Shown piece after piece: positions 46,924 through 55,746 of a stretch of 64,000 bases of DNA. The notes beneath the pieces are model-generated. The model was not told where the DNA came from. It saw nothing but the letters and a program-made list of their open reading frames with translations, and searched no databases. Position 1 is the stretch's first letter; every line of letters starts with the position of its first letter. A program made the translations under genes and the position numbers. The stretch is from Catellatospora sp. IY07-71 (GTDB lineage: Bacteria; Actinomycetota; Actinomycetes; Mycobacteriales; Micromonosporaceae), in assembly GCF_018326265.1 (NCBI RefSeq), contig NZ_AP023360.1:5365501-5429500 (forward strand), written 5' to 3'.

Positions 46924-48473
46924 GCCTCGGACAGCACCTGCATGCCATCGCCGACGAGCAGCCGCCGCCGCCCGTACCCGCGGATCTGTTCCAGCGGGCG
47001 CGCCGCCGCGCCCGCACCCGGCGGGTGACCACCACGGGTCTCGCGCTGGTGGCCTTCGCGGGTCTCACTTCCGCGCTCGGCACCGGCGGGATCGCGCCGC
47101 ACCAGCCCGCGGCAGGCCCGGACCTGCTGCGCGACCTGTTCGGACCGGGCCTCGGCGGGCCGCTGGGCTGGCTGCTGCTGGCGGCGCTGCTCGGCCTGCT
47201 GGCCTGGCGCTGGCGCACCGCGCCCCGCGCGACCCTGCTCCGGCGGCTCGCGCTCACCGCGGTCGCCGGCGCGCTGCTGGTGATCGCCGCGCCTCCCGGC
47301 ACCGCGCTGTGGGGCGAGCCGCACGGGCAGCGGCCCGGCTTGCCCGACCGGTTCGCCGCGCCGTCGACCTGGACCTGGGTGGCCGAGGTACGCCAGTCCC
47401 CGCCCGGCCGGGTGGCGATGGTTCTCAGCGGCCCGGGCACGCACGGCGGGTTCGAGGAGGGCCGGGCCGTGTTGGTCGCCGCAGACGGCGACCGCTACCG
47501 GGTGCTCGACGTCTTCAGCGACCCGCTGGAGCAGCCCTGGACGTACGAGGTGGGCTTCGGCCGCACCCAGCTGCTGTCCCCGGACGGGCGCTACCTCACG
47601 GTGAATCAGGACGTCGTGGACCTCACCACCGGCGCAGCCCCGCCCGTCGGCCCTGCGCTGTCACCGGTGGCGTGGTCGGCGGACGGCAGCCGGATCGTGG
47701 TAGGCGTCCCCGATGTCGTCGACGGCGGTCAGCGTGCGTGGGAGGTGTGGGACATGCGGTCGCACGTCCTGGCGCGCACCATCACGCTGCCCGCCGGGGC
47801 GACCGCCGGCGGCGTGGCGCTCTCGCCCGACGGCGAGCGCGTCGCGGTGGAGGAGGGCGACCGCCTCGCGGTGTACCCGGTCGGCGGCGGCGAGCCTGTG
47901 CAGTGGCCGCTGACGGGCTGGCGGCTCGGCGACGGCGTGGCCTGGAGCACCGACGGACGCCTGCTGGCGCTGGTCCGGCGCGACGGCTGTCCCACCTGCT
48001 ACCACGAAGCAGGGCAGGCGCGCGGAATCCGGATGGTCGATCCGGACACCGGGCAGGTGGTCGCGGGCGGCGAGTTCGCTCCGCTGCCGGCGGACGTCGA
48101 GCTGGCGGTGCAGGGCTGGCGCGGGCCCGACCAGCTCGTCGCCCAGGTCGGCGGGGTGGTCGAGGTGTTCACGCGGGGCAGGGCGGCCCCGACCCGGCTG
48201 TTCGACCTGCCCGCGGGGGTCACCCACGTGGAGATCGCCACCGATGTGCTGCGCCTGCCGATGCGGCCGGCCGGACCGGCGACCTACGGGCCGCCGAACC
48301 TGTTCTTCTGGTACCTGCTCGGGACGGCCGCCGCACCGCTGGTGGCGCTGCTGTGCATGGGCCTGGTCATCCGGCGAGTCGTCCGGCGGCAGTCGGCGAC
48401 GACCCGCCCGGGCGGCCCGCCGACCGAGGGCACCGGCCCGCCCGCCGAGGGGGCCGGCACTCACGAGGCTTAG
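46920..48473 (+). CDS. Membrane WD40/PD40-like protein coupled to the sigma factor, 517 aa
   Basis: ATG at 46920 overlaps the sigma-factor stop. Residues 1-45 are cytoplasmic and basic (ADLFQRARRRARTRRVTTTG); hydrophobic helices follow at about 42-58, 78-98 and 108-124, then an extracytoplasmic beta-propeller (SPDGRYLTVNQDVVDL, VAWSADGSRIVVGVPD, VALSPDGERVAVEEGDRLAV, VAWSTDGRLLALVRR), and a last helix near 460-485 (FFWYLLGTAAAPLVALLCMG) with a basic tail. Topology and coupling suggest a membrane sensor that controls the sigma factor, although no zinc-type anti-sigma motif is present. A double hairpin follows the stop. Confidence 0.82.
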   Translation: MSLGQHLHAIADEQPPPPVPADLFQRARRRARTRRVTTTGLALVAFAGLTSALGTGGIAPHQPAAGPDLLRDLFGPGLGGPLGWLLLAALLGLLAWRWRTAPRATLLRRLALTAVAGALLVIAAPPGTALWGEPHGQRPGLPDRFAAPSTWTWVAEVRQSPPGRVAMVLSGPGTHGGFEEGRAVLVAADGDRYRVLDVFSDPLEQPWTYEVGFGRTQLLSPDGRYLTVNQDVVDLTTGAAPPVGPALSPVAWSADGSRIVVGVPDVVDGGQRAWEVWDMRSHVLARTITLPAGATAGGVALSPDGERVAVEEGDRLAVYPVGGGEPVQWPLTGWRLGDGVAWSTDGRLLALVRRDGCPTCYHEAGQARGIRMVDPDTGQVVAGGEFAPLPADVELAVQGWRGPDQLVAQVGGVVEVFTRGRAAPTRLFDLPAGVTHVEIATDVLRLPMRPAGPATYGPPNLFFWYLLGTAAAPLVALLCMGLVIRRVVRRQSATTRPGGPPTEGTGPPAEGAGTHEA

Positions 48474-48500
48474 ATTCCGTCTCGCGGATCCTGACCGGAA

Positions 48501-48548
48501 GCGGCGCGGCCGGACCGGTGGTAGACCACCGGACTTCGACCGCGCCGC
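48501..48548. terminator. Composite hairpin between convergent genes
   Basis: An inner stem CCGGTGG/CCACCGG (48515-48521, 48526-48532) is nested in an outer stem GCGGCGCGG/CCGCGCCGC (48501-48509, 48540-48548). It can serve the sigma operon and the convergent VOC gene. Confidence 0.65.
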
Positions 48549-48593
48549 ATACCGCAGACGCAACCGGGTCGGACATGATCCACCAGCCGGAAC

Positions 48594-49202
48594 CTAGGCG
48601 GACACGGCCTCCCACCGGAAGCCGTCGAGGTCGACGAAGCGTCCGGCGTCGCTGCCGACGGCGATGCGGTGCGAGCCGGAGCCCTCGGGTGACACGCCGG
48701 AGTCCTTGGCGGCGAACTTGCGGCTGTAGAGCGCCATCTTGATGGTCGAGGTGCCGAATTCGACATACTTGCTGCCGAAGCTCTTGGTCACCGGCAGGCC
48801 GCGGTCGGCGTAGAACTGCCTGGTCGCCTTGACGTCGCCGACGCCGAGCAGCAGCACGACATCGTTGACCTGGCGCGTCGCGGGGCCGGTGTTCTTCTTC
48901 TCCGCCGACGCGAGCTTCCAGACGGTGCCGAACGGGTCCTGGATGGTGCCGCCGTAGCCCCAGAAGCTCTTGCTCGCCGGCTTGAGCGTCGTCGCTCCGG
49001 CGGCCAGGGCTGTGGCGAAGAAGCTGTCCACGTCGCAGGGCTGGGGCACGACCAGCGAGATCGCGTAGCCGCGGAATCCGGCCGACGGTTCGTCACCGGC
49101 CCGCACGCGGATGCGCTCGCCCAGCCCGAAGGCCGCGGTGTAGAACGAGTCGGCGGCGGCCGGGTCGGTGACTTCGAGGATGAGGTGGTCGATGGAGGTC
49201 AT
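48594..49202 (-). CDS. Two-domain VOC (glyoxalase-like) protein, 202 aa
   Basis: Two vicinal-oxygen-chelate modules: residues 1-105 (MTSIDHLILEVTDPAAADSF, GYAISLVVPQPCDVDSFFAT, DPFGTVWKLAS) and 110-202 (VNDVVLLLGVGDVKATRQFY, KYVEFGTSTIKMALYSR, DLDGFRWEAVSA). Metal-ligand positions are only partly conserved, as in bleomycin-resistance/glyoxalase-like proteins with binding roles. ATG at 49200-49202 is preceded by GGAG. A perfect 7+7 palindrome 32 bases upstream is a probable operator. The reaction is not known. Confidence 0.85.
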   Translation of the reverse strand: MTSIDHLILEVTDPAAADSFYTAAFGLGERIRVRAGDEPSAGFRGYAISLVVPQPCDVDSFFATALAAGATTLKPASKSFWGYGGTIQDPFGTVWKLASAEKKNTGPATRQVNDVVLLLGVGDVKATRQFYADRGLPVTKSFGSKYVEFGTSTIKMALYSRKFAAKDSGVSPEGSGSHRIAVGSDAGRFVDLDGFRWEAVSA

Positions 49203-49233
49203 GGCGTGCTCCTTCGGGAGGCTGTCGTGGATC

Positions 49234-49251
49234 GCTGTGTCTGAACACAGC
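49234..49251. promoter_or_regulatory. Palindromic operator candidate before the VOC gene
   Basis: GCTGTGT-CTGA-ACACAGC is a perfect 7+7 inverted repeat with a four-base centre, 32 bases upstream of the start codon, where a repressor or activator would overlap the promoter. Confidence 0.5.
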
Positions 49252-49456
49252 TTCACCTCCCGGGCCGCCCGCCCACATCCGTGGTGACCACGGAAGCCGC
49301 CACGGAGCGGGCGTACGGATACACGCGCGAGCCATGATCCGCGAGACAGGCCACAGGGTCGGCCGCATCGGTAGGAGCCGTATTTCAGTACGCCGTTGCC
49401 TGCCCGCTCACCGGCGATGTACAGGCGGCCGTCAATGCCGTACGGCGACGCTGCCG

Positions 49457-50218
49457 TCACGTACGCAGATAGGAAGCGCCGTTGAGGTCGACGATCGTGC
49501 CGGACGCCCACTCGGCCAGCGGTGAGGCAAGCCAGAGCACCGCCGCCGCGATCTCCTCGGGCCGGGCCACCCGCCCGAACGGGCTCTGCGCCCTGATCGC
49601 GGCGCCGCCGGGGGAGTCGAGATGCTCGCTGGTCATGTCGGTCTCGACGAAACCGGGCGCCACCGCCGCGACGGCGATCCCCAGCGGGCCGAGCGCGACC
49701 GCGAGCGACTGAGTGAGCGAGTTGAGCCCGGCCTTGCTCGCGCCGTACGCCGCGTGAGTCGGCTCGCCGCGGAAGGCGCCCCGCGACGACACATTGATGA
49801 TCCGGCCGCCCCTGTCGCGCATGTGCCGCGCGGCGCACCAGATCGCGTTGGCCGCACCGACGAGGTTGGTGTCCAGTGTGAGCCGCCACTGGCGTTGCCA
49901 CTCCTCGTAGGAGGTTTCGAGGACGGGGTGATGCGTGTAGACGCCGGCGTTGTTGACCAGCACGTCCAACCCGCCAAGCGCTTCTGCGGCACCGTCCACC
50001 ATGGCCCGGACGGCGTCCGGGTCGGCCATGTCGCCCTGAACGACGACGTGTCCGTCACCGGGCAGCGAGTCGCGCAGCTGCTCGGCCGGCCGCACCGACG
50101 CGCGGCAATGGATCGCCACGCGATCACCGCCGTCGGCGAACGCCTGCGCCACGGCACGTCCGATTCCGCGGGAGGCTCCGGTCACCAGGATCGCGCGTCC
50201 AGACATACTGATCATCAT
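49457..50218 (-). CDS. SDR family oxidoreductase (FabG-like), 253 aa
   Basis: A classical short-chain dehydrogenase: cofactor loop TGASRGIG (about residues 13-20), NNAG (about 93-96), catalytic Ser in INVSSRGAF and YxxxK in YGASKAG (about 160-166), PG motif APGFVETDM and C-terminus GTIVDLNGASYLRT. Three ATGs (50218, 50215, 50206) are possible; none has a strong ribosome binding site. Length is standard for FabG-like NADP-dependent 3-ketoacyl or sugar dehydrogenases, but the substrate is unknown. It is not in an operon and the next plus-strand operon starts 211 bases away in the opposite direction. Confidence 0.9.
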   Translation of the reverse strand: MMISMSGRAILVTGASRGIGRAVAQAFADGGDRVAIHCRASVRPAEQLRDSLPGDGHVVVQGDMADPDAVRAMVDGAAEALGGLDVLVNNAGVYTHHPVLETSYEEWQRQWRLTLDTNLVGAANAIWCAARHMRDRGGRIINVSSRGAFRGEPTHAAYGASKAGLNSLTQSLAVALGPLGIAVAAVAPGFVETDMTSEHLDSPGGAAIRAQSPFGRVARPEEIAAAVLWLASPLAEWASGTIVDLNGASYLRT

Positions 50219-50429
50219 GCCGTAAGGCGTCGCGCTCCCGCTCAGGGGGTCACCGGCCGGCCATCGCCCCGATCATCCGGTGCGACGGGGCCGTCGCGCC
50301 AGCGATCCCGCAGCAGTCGACTCGAGCCCGCTACCGCGCCACGCTCCTTCGAGAACGTTTGTCCGATCACGACTGCTGTGCTTTCCTATAAGGCTTTGCG
50401 CTTTCGTCTCAGCGAGATCCGGGGAAGAC

Positions 50430-51455
50430 ATGGTCATTCGACACCTGCTGGGCGCTGTCACGTATTCGGCGGTAAGGGCGTCGTTGAACGGGCCGGCACG
50501 TCCGGCCGTCATCGACCTCAACAGCTCGCCCCTGCGCCGGTTGGGCGTGTGCGGGCTGTGGAGCCTGCGCAGGAGCTTCGGGGCCGAGCGCGTGGCCATG
50601 GCGCTCGGCGAGGCGGCGCTGCCGGGCTGGACCATGGTCAGAAGCCCGATCTGGCACGGCGTCTCGTCACTCGGCCGGTTCGCGTATGTCGGCCCAGACC
50701 GTGCGGTGCTGGTCGAGTCGGTCCTCGACGAGGAGAACAGCAGTGCTGTCGCCAGGCTCGACGACGCGGCAGGCGAACTCGCCGCGGTGCTGGGGCGCAG
50801 CTCCGCAACGGTGGGTGCCGTGGCCTGCGTGTCAGGCGACGTCGAACCACGTGACCTTCCCGGCCCCTCCGGCCGGCTGGTGACGGTGACCGGGACCACC
50901 TGGCTGTGCGGCCTGCTCCGGAGCCGCTACGTGGTGGACGGACCGGAACGCGCGGTCGGGCCGCCCGCCATCGCGTCCGACGGCCCGCGGCGTGCGGCGC
51001 AGCGTGCCCTCTACGTCGAGCTGGTCGACAAGCTGCCCGGCTGGTGGACGGTTCCGGAACTGGTGCTGGACGACGGGGGCGGCGAGCCGTTCGACCTGGT
51101 CGCAGTCGGCTGCACGGGGGTCCTCGTCGTGGACGTCTCCCAGGACCTGACCGACATCCGGGTGGCCCGGCTGGCGCGCTGGACCAGGCGGCTGCGTACC
51201 GTGCTGCCGGTCAGCGACGTCATCCCGGTCGCGATCTCGTCCGGCCCTGACGTGTACGGGCCGCAGACCGACGACGCCGGCTACCAGATCGCCTGGATCG
51301 ACCCCGACCGGCTGGCGGCGTTCGCCGCCGGCCTGAGTTGCCGCGGGGTGGACGTGCAGCAGCTCGCGCTGCTGAACCAGCCGACGCCGTTCTGGTCCCG
51401 GCGGGTCCGGCGCGACGCGTCCGGTGTCACCGTGCAGATCGGCTCGCCGGCATGA
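50430..51455 (+). CDS. Tandem degenerate NERD-like domain protein, 341 aa; first gene of putative defence operon
   Basis: ATG at 50430 follows GGGGAAG. I read two nuclease-related (NERD) folds in tandem: residues about 40-125 (SFGAERVAMALGEAALPGWT, GRFAYVGPDRAVLVES) and about 190-290 (AAQRALYVELVDKLPGWWTV, PFDLVAVGCTGVLVVDVSQD). The core strand pattern of NERD (acidic residue, then D...GP.GV.vv(D/E)xK) is visible, but the catalytic Lys is absent in both copies (VLVES, VVDVS), so both may be inactive or modified. No signal peptide is seen. The stop overlaps the next ATG as ATGA. NERD domains occur in plasmid-encoded and defence proteins, often next to kinases and helicases, as here. The call is by motif reading only. 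Confidence 0.75.
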   Translation: MVIRHLLGAVTYSAVRASLNGPARPAVIDLNSSPLRRLGVCGLWSLRRSFGAERVAMALGEAALPGWTMVRSPIWHGVSSLGRFAYVGPDRAVLVESVLDEENSSAVARLDDAAGELAAVLGRSSATVGAVACVSGDVEPRDLPGPSGRLVTVTGTTWLCGLLRSRYVVDGPERAVGPPAIASDGPRRAAQRALYVELVDKLPGWWTVPELVLDDGGGEPFDLVAVGCTGVLVVDVSQDLTDIRVARLARWTRRLRTVLPVSDVIPVAISSGPDVYGPQTDDAGYQIAWIDPDRLAAFAAGLSCRGVDVQQLALLNQPTPFWSRRVRRDASGVTVQIGSPA

Positions 51456-52807
51456 TCGACCCGCTCGACCAGCTCACCGCGGCCTCGCGCAACTTCGCGT
51501 TCCTCGGTCCGGTGGCGCCGCGCATGGGCGCCGACGCGGCCGCCGCCGAGTATTACGCGTTCTCCGATCCGGACGCGGCGATGGGCCGGGCACGGCGCTT
51601 CGCCGAGGAGTTCACCCGCTCGCTCAGCGGTCCCTTCACCGGCAAGGAGCCCAGCCTGCACGAACGGGTGCGCAGGCTCGTCGCCGGCGGCGTGGTGCCC
51701 GGCAGGCTGGTGCCGCTGCTGGACACCGTCCGCCGGCACGGCAACGAGGCGGTGCACCAGGGCTCCGGTGACGTCGCCAAGGCGCTCGTCTCGGTCGAGC
51801 ACTGCTTCCGGCTGGCGGTGTGGTGGCACGAGCACACGCAGGGCAGCCCGCCCGGGCACGCGTACGTTCCTCCGTCGGCGGCCCTCGGCCGCTCCCTGGA
51901 GCTGCGCCGCCTGGTCGAGGCGTTCGAGAAGGCGGTGGACGCTCCGCCGCCGCGGATCGTGATCGCGCCGCGCGCCGCGCCCGCCGAGGACTGGGCGGGC
52001 GGTGTGGAGGTGACCGGCGGGCCCCACCGCTACGTGGTGTACGGTCCAGCCGAGGTCAGCGAGGCACCCGACCGGTCGTGGGTCTTCCGTGACGCGGCGG
52101 CGCGGCGGCACGACGCGTCCAACGAGCCGGTCCGGCTGCGTGGTGTGCGGGGTGCCGGGGCGGCCTATGAGCAGCTGGTGCGAGGCCTGGACCGGCAGTC
52201 GGCGCTGCTGGCCGAGCTCGGCGGGCGGCCGGGGCTGCCGCGGCCGGTCTGGCGCGGCGCCGACGGCGACGCCGAGCTGCTCGTCGCCGCCCCGCCGGCC
52301 GGGGTGAGCTGGCAGGAGCGGTTCGGGCTCGGCCCGCAGCCGCTGGATCCGCTGGTGGTGCCGATGGCGCTCAGTGCGGCGATCGACCTGGCGAACACCC
52401 TCACGGCCCTGCACCAGGCCGGAGCGACCCACCTCGCGCTCTCCGGCCGGTCCGTGCTCGTCGGCAGGGACCGGCGCGGGGCGCTGCGCGACCTGGGCCA
52501 CGCGGGGCTCGCGGCGCTGCCGCCCGCCGCCGACGGCTACCCGGCTCCCGAGCAGCGGGCGAGTGCCTACGGACGACCAGGCCCGGCGTCCGACGTGTAC
52601 CAGGTCGCCGCGCTGCTGCACCACACGTGCGCCGGAGCCGCGCCGGGAGGCGGGCCGGTGGTGCTCTCCCCGCACGCCCCGGCCGGCCTGGCCGAGCTGC
52701 TGGCCGCGGCCCTCGACCCGGAACCCCGCCGCCGTCCCGACCTGCGCACGTTCGCCGGACGGCTACGGCGAGTCCGCACGCATCCCCACCCGGAGGCGAC
52801 CCTGTGA
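51452..52807 (+). CDS. DUF4145-like domain fused to a protein pseudokinase, 451 aa
   Basis: ATG at 51452 overlaps the previous stop (ATGA). Residues about 40-140 match the DUF4145 helical domain found at the N-terminus of type I restriction HsdR subunits (EPSLHERVRRLVAGGVVPGR, RRHGNEAVHQGSGDVAKALV, VEHCFRLAVWW). Residues about 200-440 look like a serine/threonine kinase C-lobe: HQAGATHLALSGRSVLVG takes the place of HRDLKPxNIL (catalytic Asp, Lys and Asn all lost), DLG at about 346 replaces DFG, while PAPEQ (about 366) and the SDVYQVAALLHH helix are kept. A pseudokinase or binding module is likely. Sandwiched between NERD-like and helicase genes, it resembles the kinase-helicase pairing of Mokosh-type defence. 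Confidence 0.78.
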   Translation: MIDPLDQLTAASRNFAFLGPVAPRMGADAAAAEYYAFSDPDAAMGRARRFAEEFTRSLSGPFTGKEPSLHERVRRLVAGGVVPGRLVPLLDTVRRHGNEAVHQGSGDVAKALVSVEHCFRLAVWWHEHTQGSPPGHAYVPPSAALGRSLELRRLVEAFEKAVDAPPPRIVIAPRAAPAEDWAGGVEVTGGPHRYVVYGPAEVSEAPDRSWVFRDAAARRHDASNEPVRLRGVRGAGAAYEQLVRGLDRQSALLAELGGRPGLPRPVWRGADGDAELLVAAPPAGVSWQERFGLGPQPLDPLVVPMALSAAIDLANTLTALHQAGATHLALSGRSVLVGRDRRGALRDLGHAGLAALPPAADGYPAPEQRASAYGRPGPASDVYQVAALLHHTCAGAAPGGGPVVLSPHAPAGLAELLAAALDPEPRRRPDLRTFAGRLRRVRTHPHPEATL

Positions 52808-55746
52808 ACCCATCGCCCGTACACCTGCCCGGCGCCGTCGCCCTGCTGCCCTCGCCCGGGTTCCTGGACGACATCGGCAACCAGTTCAGCCCGCTGCTGC
52901 ACGAACTCAACCTGCTCGCAGGGCAGGGTGTGCTCCCGGCCCGGCTCGAAGAGGACGACCGCGGCTGGCGGCTGTTCCTGCATACCTCGACCCGGGTGCT
53001 GCGGCTGTATCCGAGCCGGGGCGGTGACGCGTACACCATCGCCCGTGCCCATCCGCGTGGCTTCCGGGACGAAGCGGCGCTGCTGAAGCAGGCCCTGCTG
53101 CTGACCAGCCGGCACGGCTTCCGTGCCTTCCCGGACATGGGCGAGTTCAACCGCAGCGTCGCGGGCAGCCGGGTGATCCGGTCGAACCACGACGACACCC
53201 TGTGGGATGCCTGGAACGCCCAGCTCGACGCGCCGGCGCCGCACGCGTCACCCCACGAGCACCGCCTGGCCCTGATGGACCTGGTGGTGCAGGCGGCGCG
53301 CGACATCGAGCTGGGGCGGGTGGCCGAGCGCGCGCCGCACCAGTACGCCTCCCGGGGTGACGCCAAGGAGGAGCGGCATTCCGCGCGCGGCGTCTACCGG
53401 TTCCGCATGCTGCGGCGGCCCGAGCTGGCCGTGAACACGGTGGTGTGCCTCGGCGACGCGCCGGACCTGCGCGGTGTCGTCATCCGGGTCGACGGCAACG
53501 AGGTCACGGTGCGTTTCGAACCGGGCGCGGACTTCCGGCGCATCGGGGCGCAGGGCACACTCATGGTCCTGCCCAGCGACCGGGTCTTCCGCGCCCAGCT
53601 TAAGGCGATCGATACGCTCCGCCGCGGCGGCGGCCGCAATCCGCAGCTACTCGACGCGCTGCTCGACGGCGCCGTCCGCCCGTACGCGCCGGACACGTCC
53701 GTGCAGCCCGCGGGCAGGCTCGACGGCGACCAGCGCGAGGCACTCGGGCGGTCGGCCGCGGTGCCCGACGTCCTCTGCGTGCTGGGCCCGCCCGGCACGG
53801 GCAAGACCACCACCATCGTCGAGATGGTCCGGGCCGCCGTCCAGCGCGGAGAGCGCGTCCTGGTCACCTCGCACACCCACCGGGCCGTCGACAACGTGCT
53901 CGAGAACCTGCCCGCCGACATGAACGTCGTCCGGTTCGGCAACGAGGACCGGATGTCCGCCCGGGTGAAGGCCCTGTCCGCGGAGAGCCAGGCCGAGACC
54001 GCCCGCAGGGAGATCCTCGCCGACACCGCCGCGCTCGACCAGCTCGCCGCCCAGCACAGCCACCGGCCGCTGGCCGAGCAGCACCTCACCCACCTCGACG
54101 ATCAGCTGCGGCGGCTGACGGCCGCCGAACAGGAGACACGACGGCTCGACGCCGCGCTGCTCGACGTGGTCGCGCCGGCCGGTTCCCCGCTGCGCCGGGA
54201 ACTCGACCAGGCCGCCGCGGCGATCACCGGGCACCGCGAGCAACTCGCTCAGCTGCAGCGGGCGGTCGACGCCGTCGGCCGCCGGATCGCGTTCGCCCGG
54301 CGGATCGCCGCCGACCTGCCATTCCTGGCCTTCCTCAGCAACTGGTTCATCGCCTGGCAGAGCGGCCACGCCGCAGCCGCCGGGCAGTCGCAGGCACGTA
54401 TACGGGTGGAGCTGGCCGCCGCCGAGGCCGCCCACCGATCCGTACTGCAGCAGGCCGAAACCCTGGCCGCGAGCACCCCCGCCGCCCGCGGGCTGCTCGA
54501 AGCGCGGGCGGCGGCCCAGCGGGCGACGGCCGCGGCCCGCGCGCAGGCCGAAGCCTCGTCGGGCGCGCTCGGCCTGCTGCTCGGGCCGCTGTTCGCGCCG
54601 CCGGCGCCGCAGCCGACGGTGGAGGATTGGCGCCGCTACCACGGCGACTGCCGGTCCGGGTTCGACCTGATCGAGCGGCGGCACGCGCTGTTGCAGGAGT
54701 GGCGGGCCCGCTGCGGCGACCTGACCACCGAACTGCAGAACGAGATCGCCCGCTACGCCGACGTCCTCGGCGCGACCTGCATCGGCACGGACACCTCCGC
54801 CCGGATCGCGGAGATGGAGTTCGACCTGACGATCGTCGACGAGGCGGGCCAGATCTCCCTGCCCAACCTGCTCGTGCCGCTGATCCGCTCGCAGCGGATG
54901 GTGCTCGTCGGCGACCACCGGCAGCTGCCGCCCTACCTCGACGACGAGCTGCGCCGCTGGGGCGACGATGTCGCCCGTCACCAGGGCTTGACCGCTCAGG
55001 AGATCGGCCAGGTTCGGGACCTGCTGGTCAAGAGCGGTTTCGAGACGCTGTTCCCCCGGCTCGGGCCCGCCAACGCCGTCTGGCTGCGCACGCAGCGCCG
55101 CATGCCCGCCGAGATCGCGCAGTTCGTGTCCCGCGCCTTCTACGACGGCAGGCTGGCCACCGAACACCCCGGCGCCCGCCCTGCCGACCTGTTCAGGAGC
55201 CCGTTCGCCATGGTGAACACCGCCGACCGGCCGCTGGGCGAACGCGGCGAGACGGCGCTGAACGGGCCGCGCGGCGGCTTTCGCAACGAACTGGAAGCAA
55301 AGATCATCGCGGACCTGCTGGTCCACCATCAGGAGCAGTATCCGACCTGGGCGGTGATCGTGCCGTTCAACGCCCAGCGGGAGCTGGTCCTCAAGGAGCT
55401 GAACGTGCGGCAGGGCCTGCCGCTCGACGCGGCGGAGCACGTCGGCACCGTCGACTCGTTCCAGGGCGGCGAGCGCGATCTGATCATCTTCGGTTTCACC
55501 CGGAGCAACGCGGCGGGCCGGATCGGGTTCCTGCGCGAGCTGCGCCGCTTCAACGTGGCCGTCACGCGGGCACGCCGGCTGCTCGTCCTCGTCGGGGACC
55601 TGGACACGCTGACCGCCGCGGAGCACCGGGCGTTCCGCGACGTCATGCGGGACATGCGTACGCACCTGACGGGCAGCGGCCACGTACGCGGTTCCATCGA
55701 GATCGAGAAGGACCTGCGCGAGCGCGGAATGGGGCAGCCATGGTGA
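52804..55746 (+). CDS. COG1112-type superfamily 1 helicase (Upf1/Dna2-like), 980 aa
   Basis: GTG at 52804 overlaps the previous stop (GTGA). After an N-terminal 300-residue region (YSFIARAHPRG-like beta/alpha segments) the AAA_11 core starts: Walker A GPPGTGKTTT (328-335), motif Ia VTSHTHRAVDNVLENLP. A long helical insertion, about residues 390-640, is rich in Ala/Gln/Arg coiled-coil-like heptads. Walker B is IVDEAGQIS (about 679-683), motif III VGDHRQLPP, motif IV FNAQRELVLKEL, motif V GTVDSFQGGERDLIIFGFTR and motif VI FNVAVTRARRLL; all needed ATPase and translocation motifs are intact. It probably unwinds or moves along DNA or RNA. COG1112 helicases are central in several phage-defence systems. 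The next gene overlaps it by seven bases. Confidence 0.9.
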   Translation: MNPSPVHLPGAVALLPSPGFLDDIGNQFSPLLHELNLLAGQGVLPARLEEDDRGWRLFLHTSTRVLRLYPSRGGDAYTIARAHPRGFRDEAALLKQALLLTSRHGFRAFPDMGEFNRSVAGSRVIRSNHDDTLWDAWNAQLDAPAPHASPHEHRLALMDLVVQAARDIELGRVAERAPHQYASRGDAKEERHSARGVYRFRMLRRPELAVNTVVCLGDAPDLRGVVIRVDGNEVTVRFEPGADFRRIGAQGTLMVLPSDRVFRAQLKAIDTLRRGGGRNPQLLDALLDGAVRPYAPDTSVQPAGRLDGDQREALGRSAAVPDVLCVLGPPGTGKTTTIVEMVRAAVQRGERVLVTSHTHRAVDNVLENLPADMNVVRFGNEDRMSARVKALSAESQAETARREILADTAALDQLAAQHSHRPLAEQHLTHLDDQLRRLTAAEQETRRLDAALLDVVAPAGSPLRRELDQAAAAITGHREQLAQLQRAVDAVGRRIAFARRIAADLPFLAFLSNWFIAWQSGHAAAAGQSQARIRVELAAAEAAHRSVLQQAETLAASTPAARGLLEARAAAQRATAAARAQAEASSGALGLLLGPLFAPPAPQPTVEDWRRYHGDCRSGFDLIERRHALLQEWRARCGDLTTELQNEIARYADVLGATCIGTDTSARIAEMEFDLTIVDEAGQISLPNLLVPLIRSQRMVLVGDHRQLPPYLDDELRRWGDDVARHQGLTAQEIGQVRDLLVKSGFETLFPRLGPANAVWLRTQRRMPAEIAQFVSRAFYDGRLATEHPGARPADLFRSPFAMVNTADRPLGERGETALNGPRGGFRNELEAKIIADLLVHHQEQYPTWAVIVPFNAQRELVLKELNVRQGLPLDAAEHVGTVDSFQGGERDLIIFGFTRSNAAGRIGFLRELRRFNVAVTRARRLLVLVGDLDTLTAAEHRAFRDVMRDMRTHLTGSGHVRGSIEIEKDLRERGMGQPW

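Noticed and set aside
50280-50429. Upstream extension of the NERD-like protein to 50280
   Set aside because: The 50 added residues are Arg/Pro-rich without a ribosome binding site, whereas ATG at 50430 has one and starts a normal protein.
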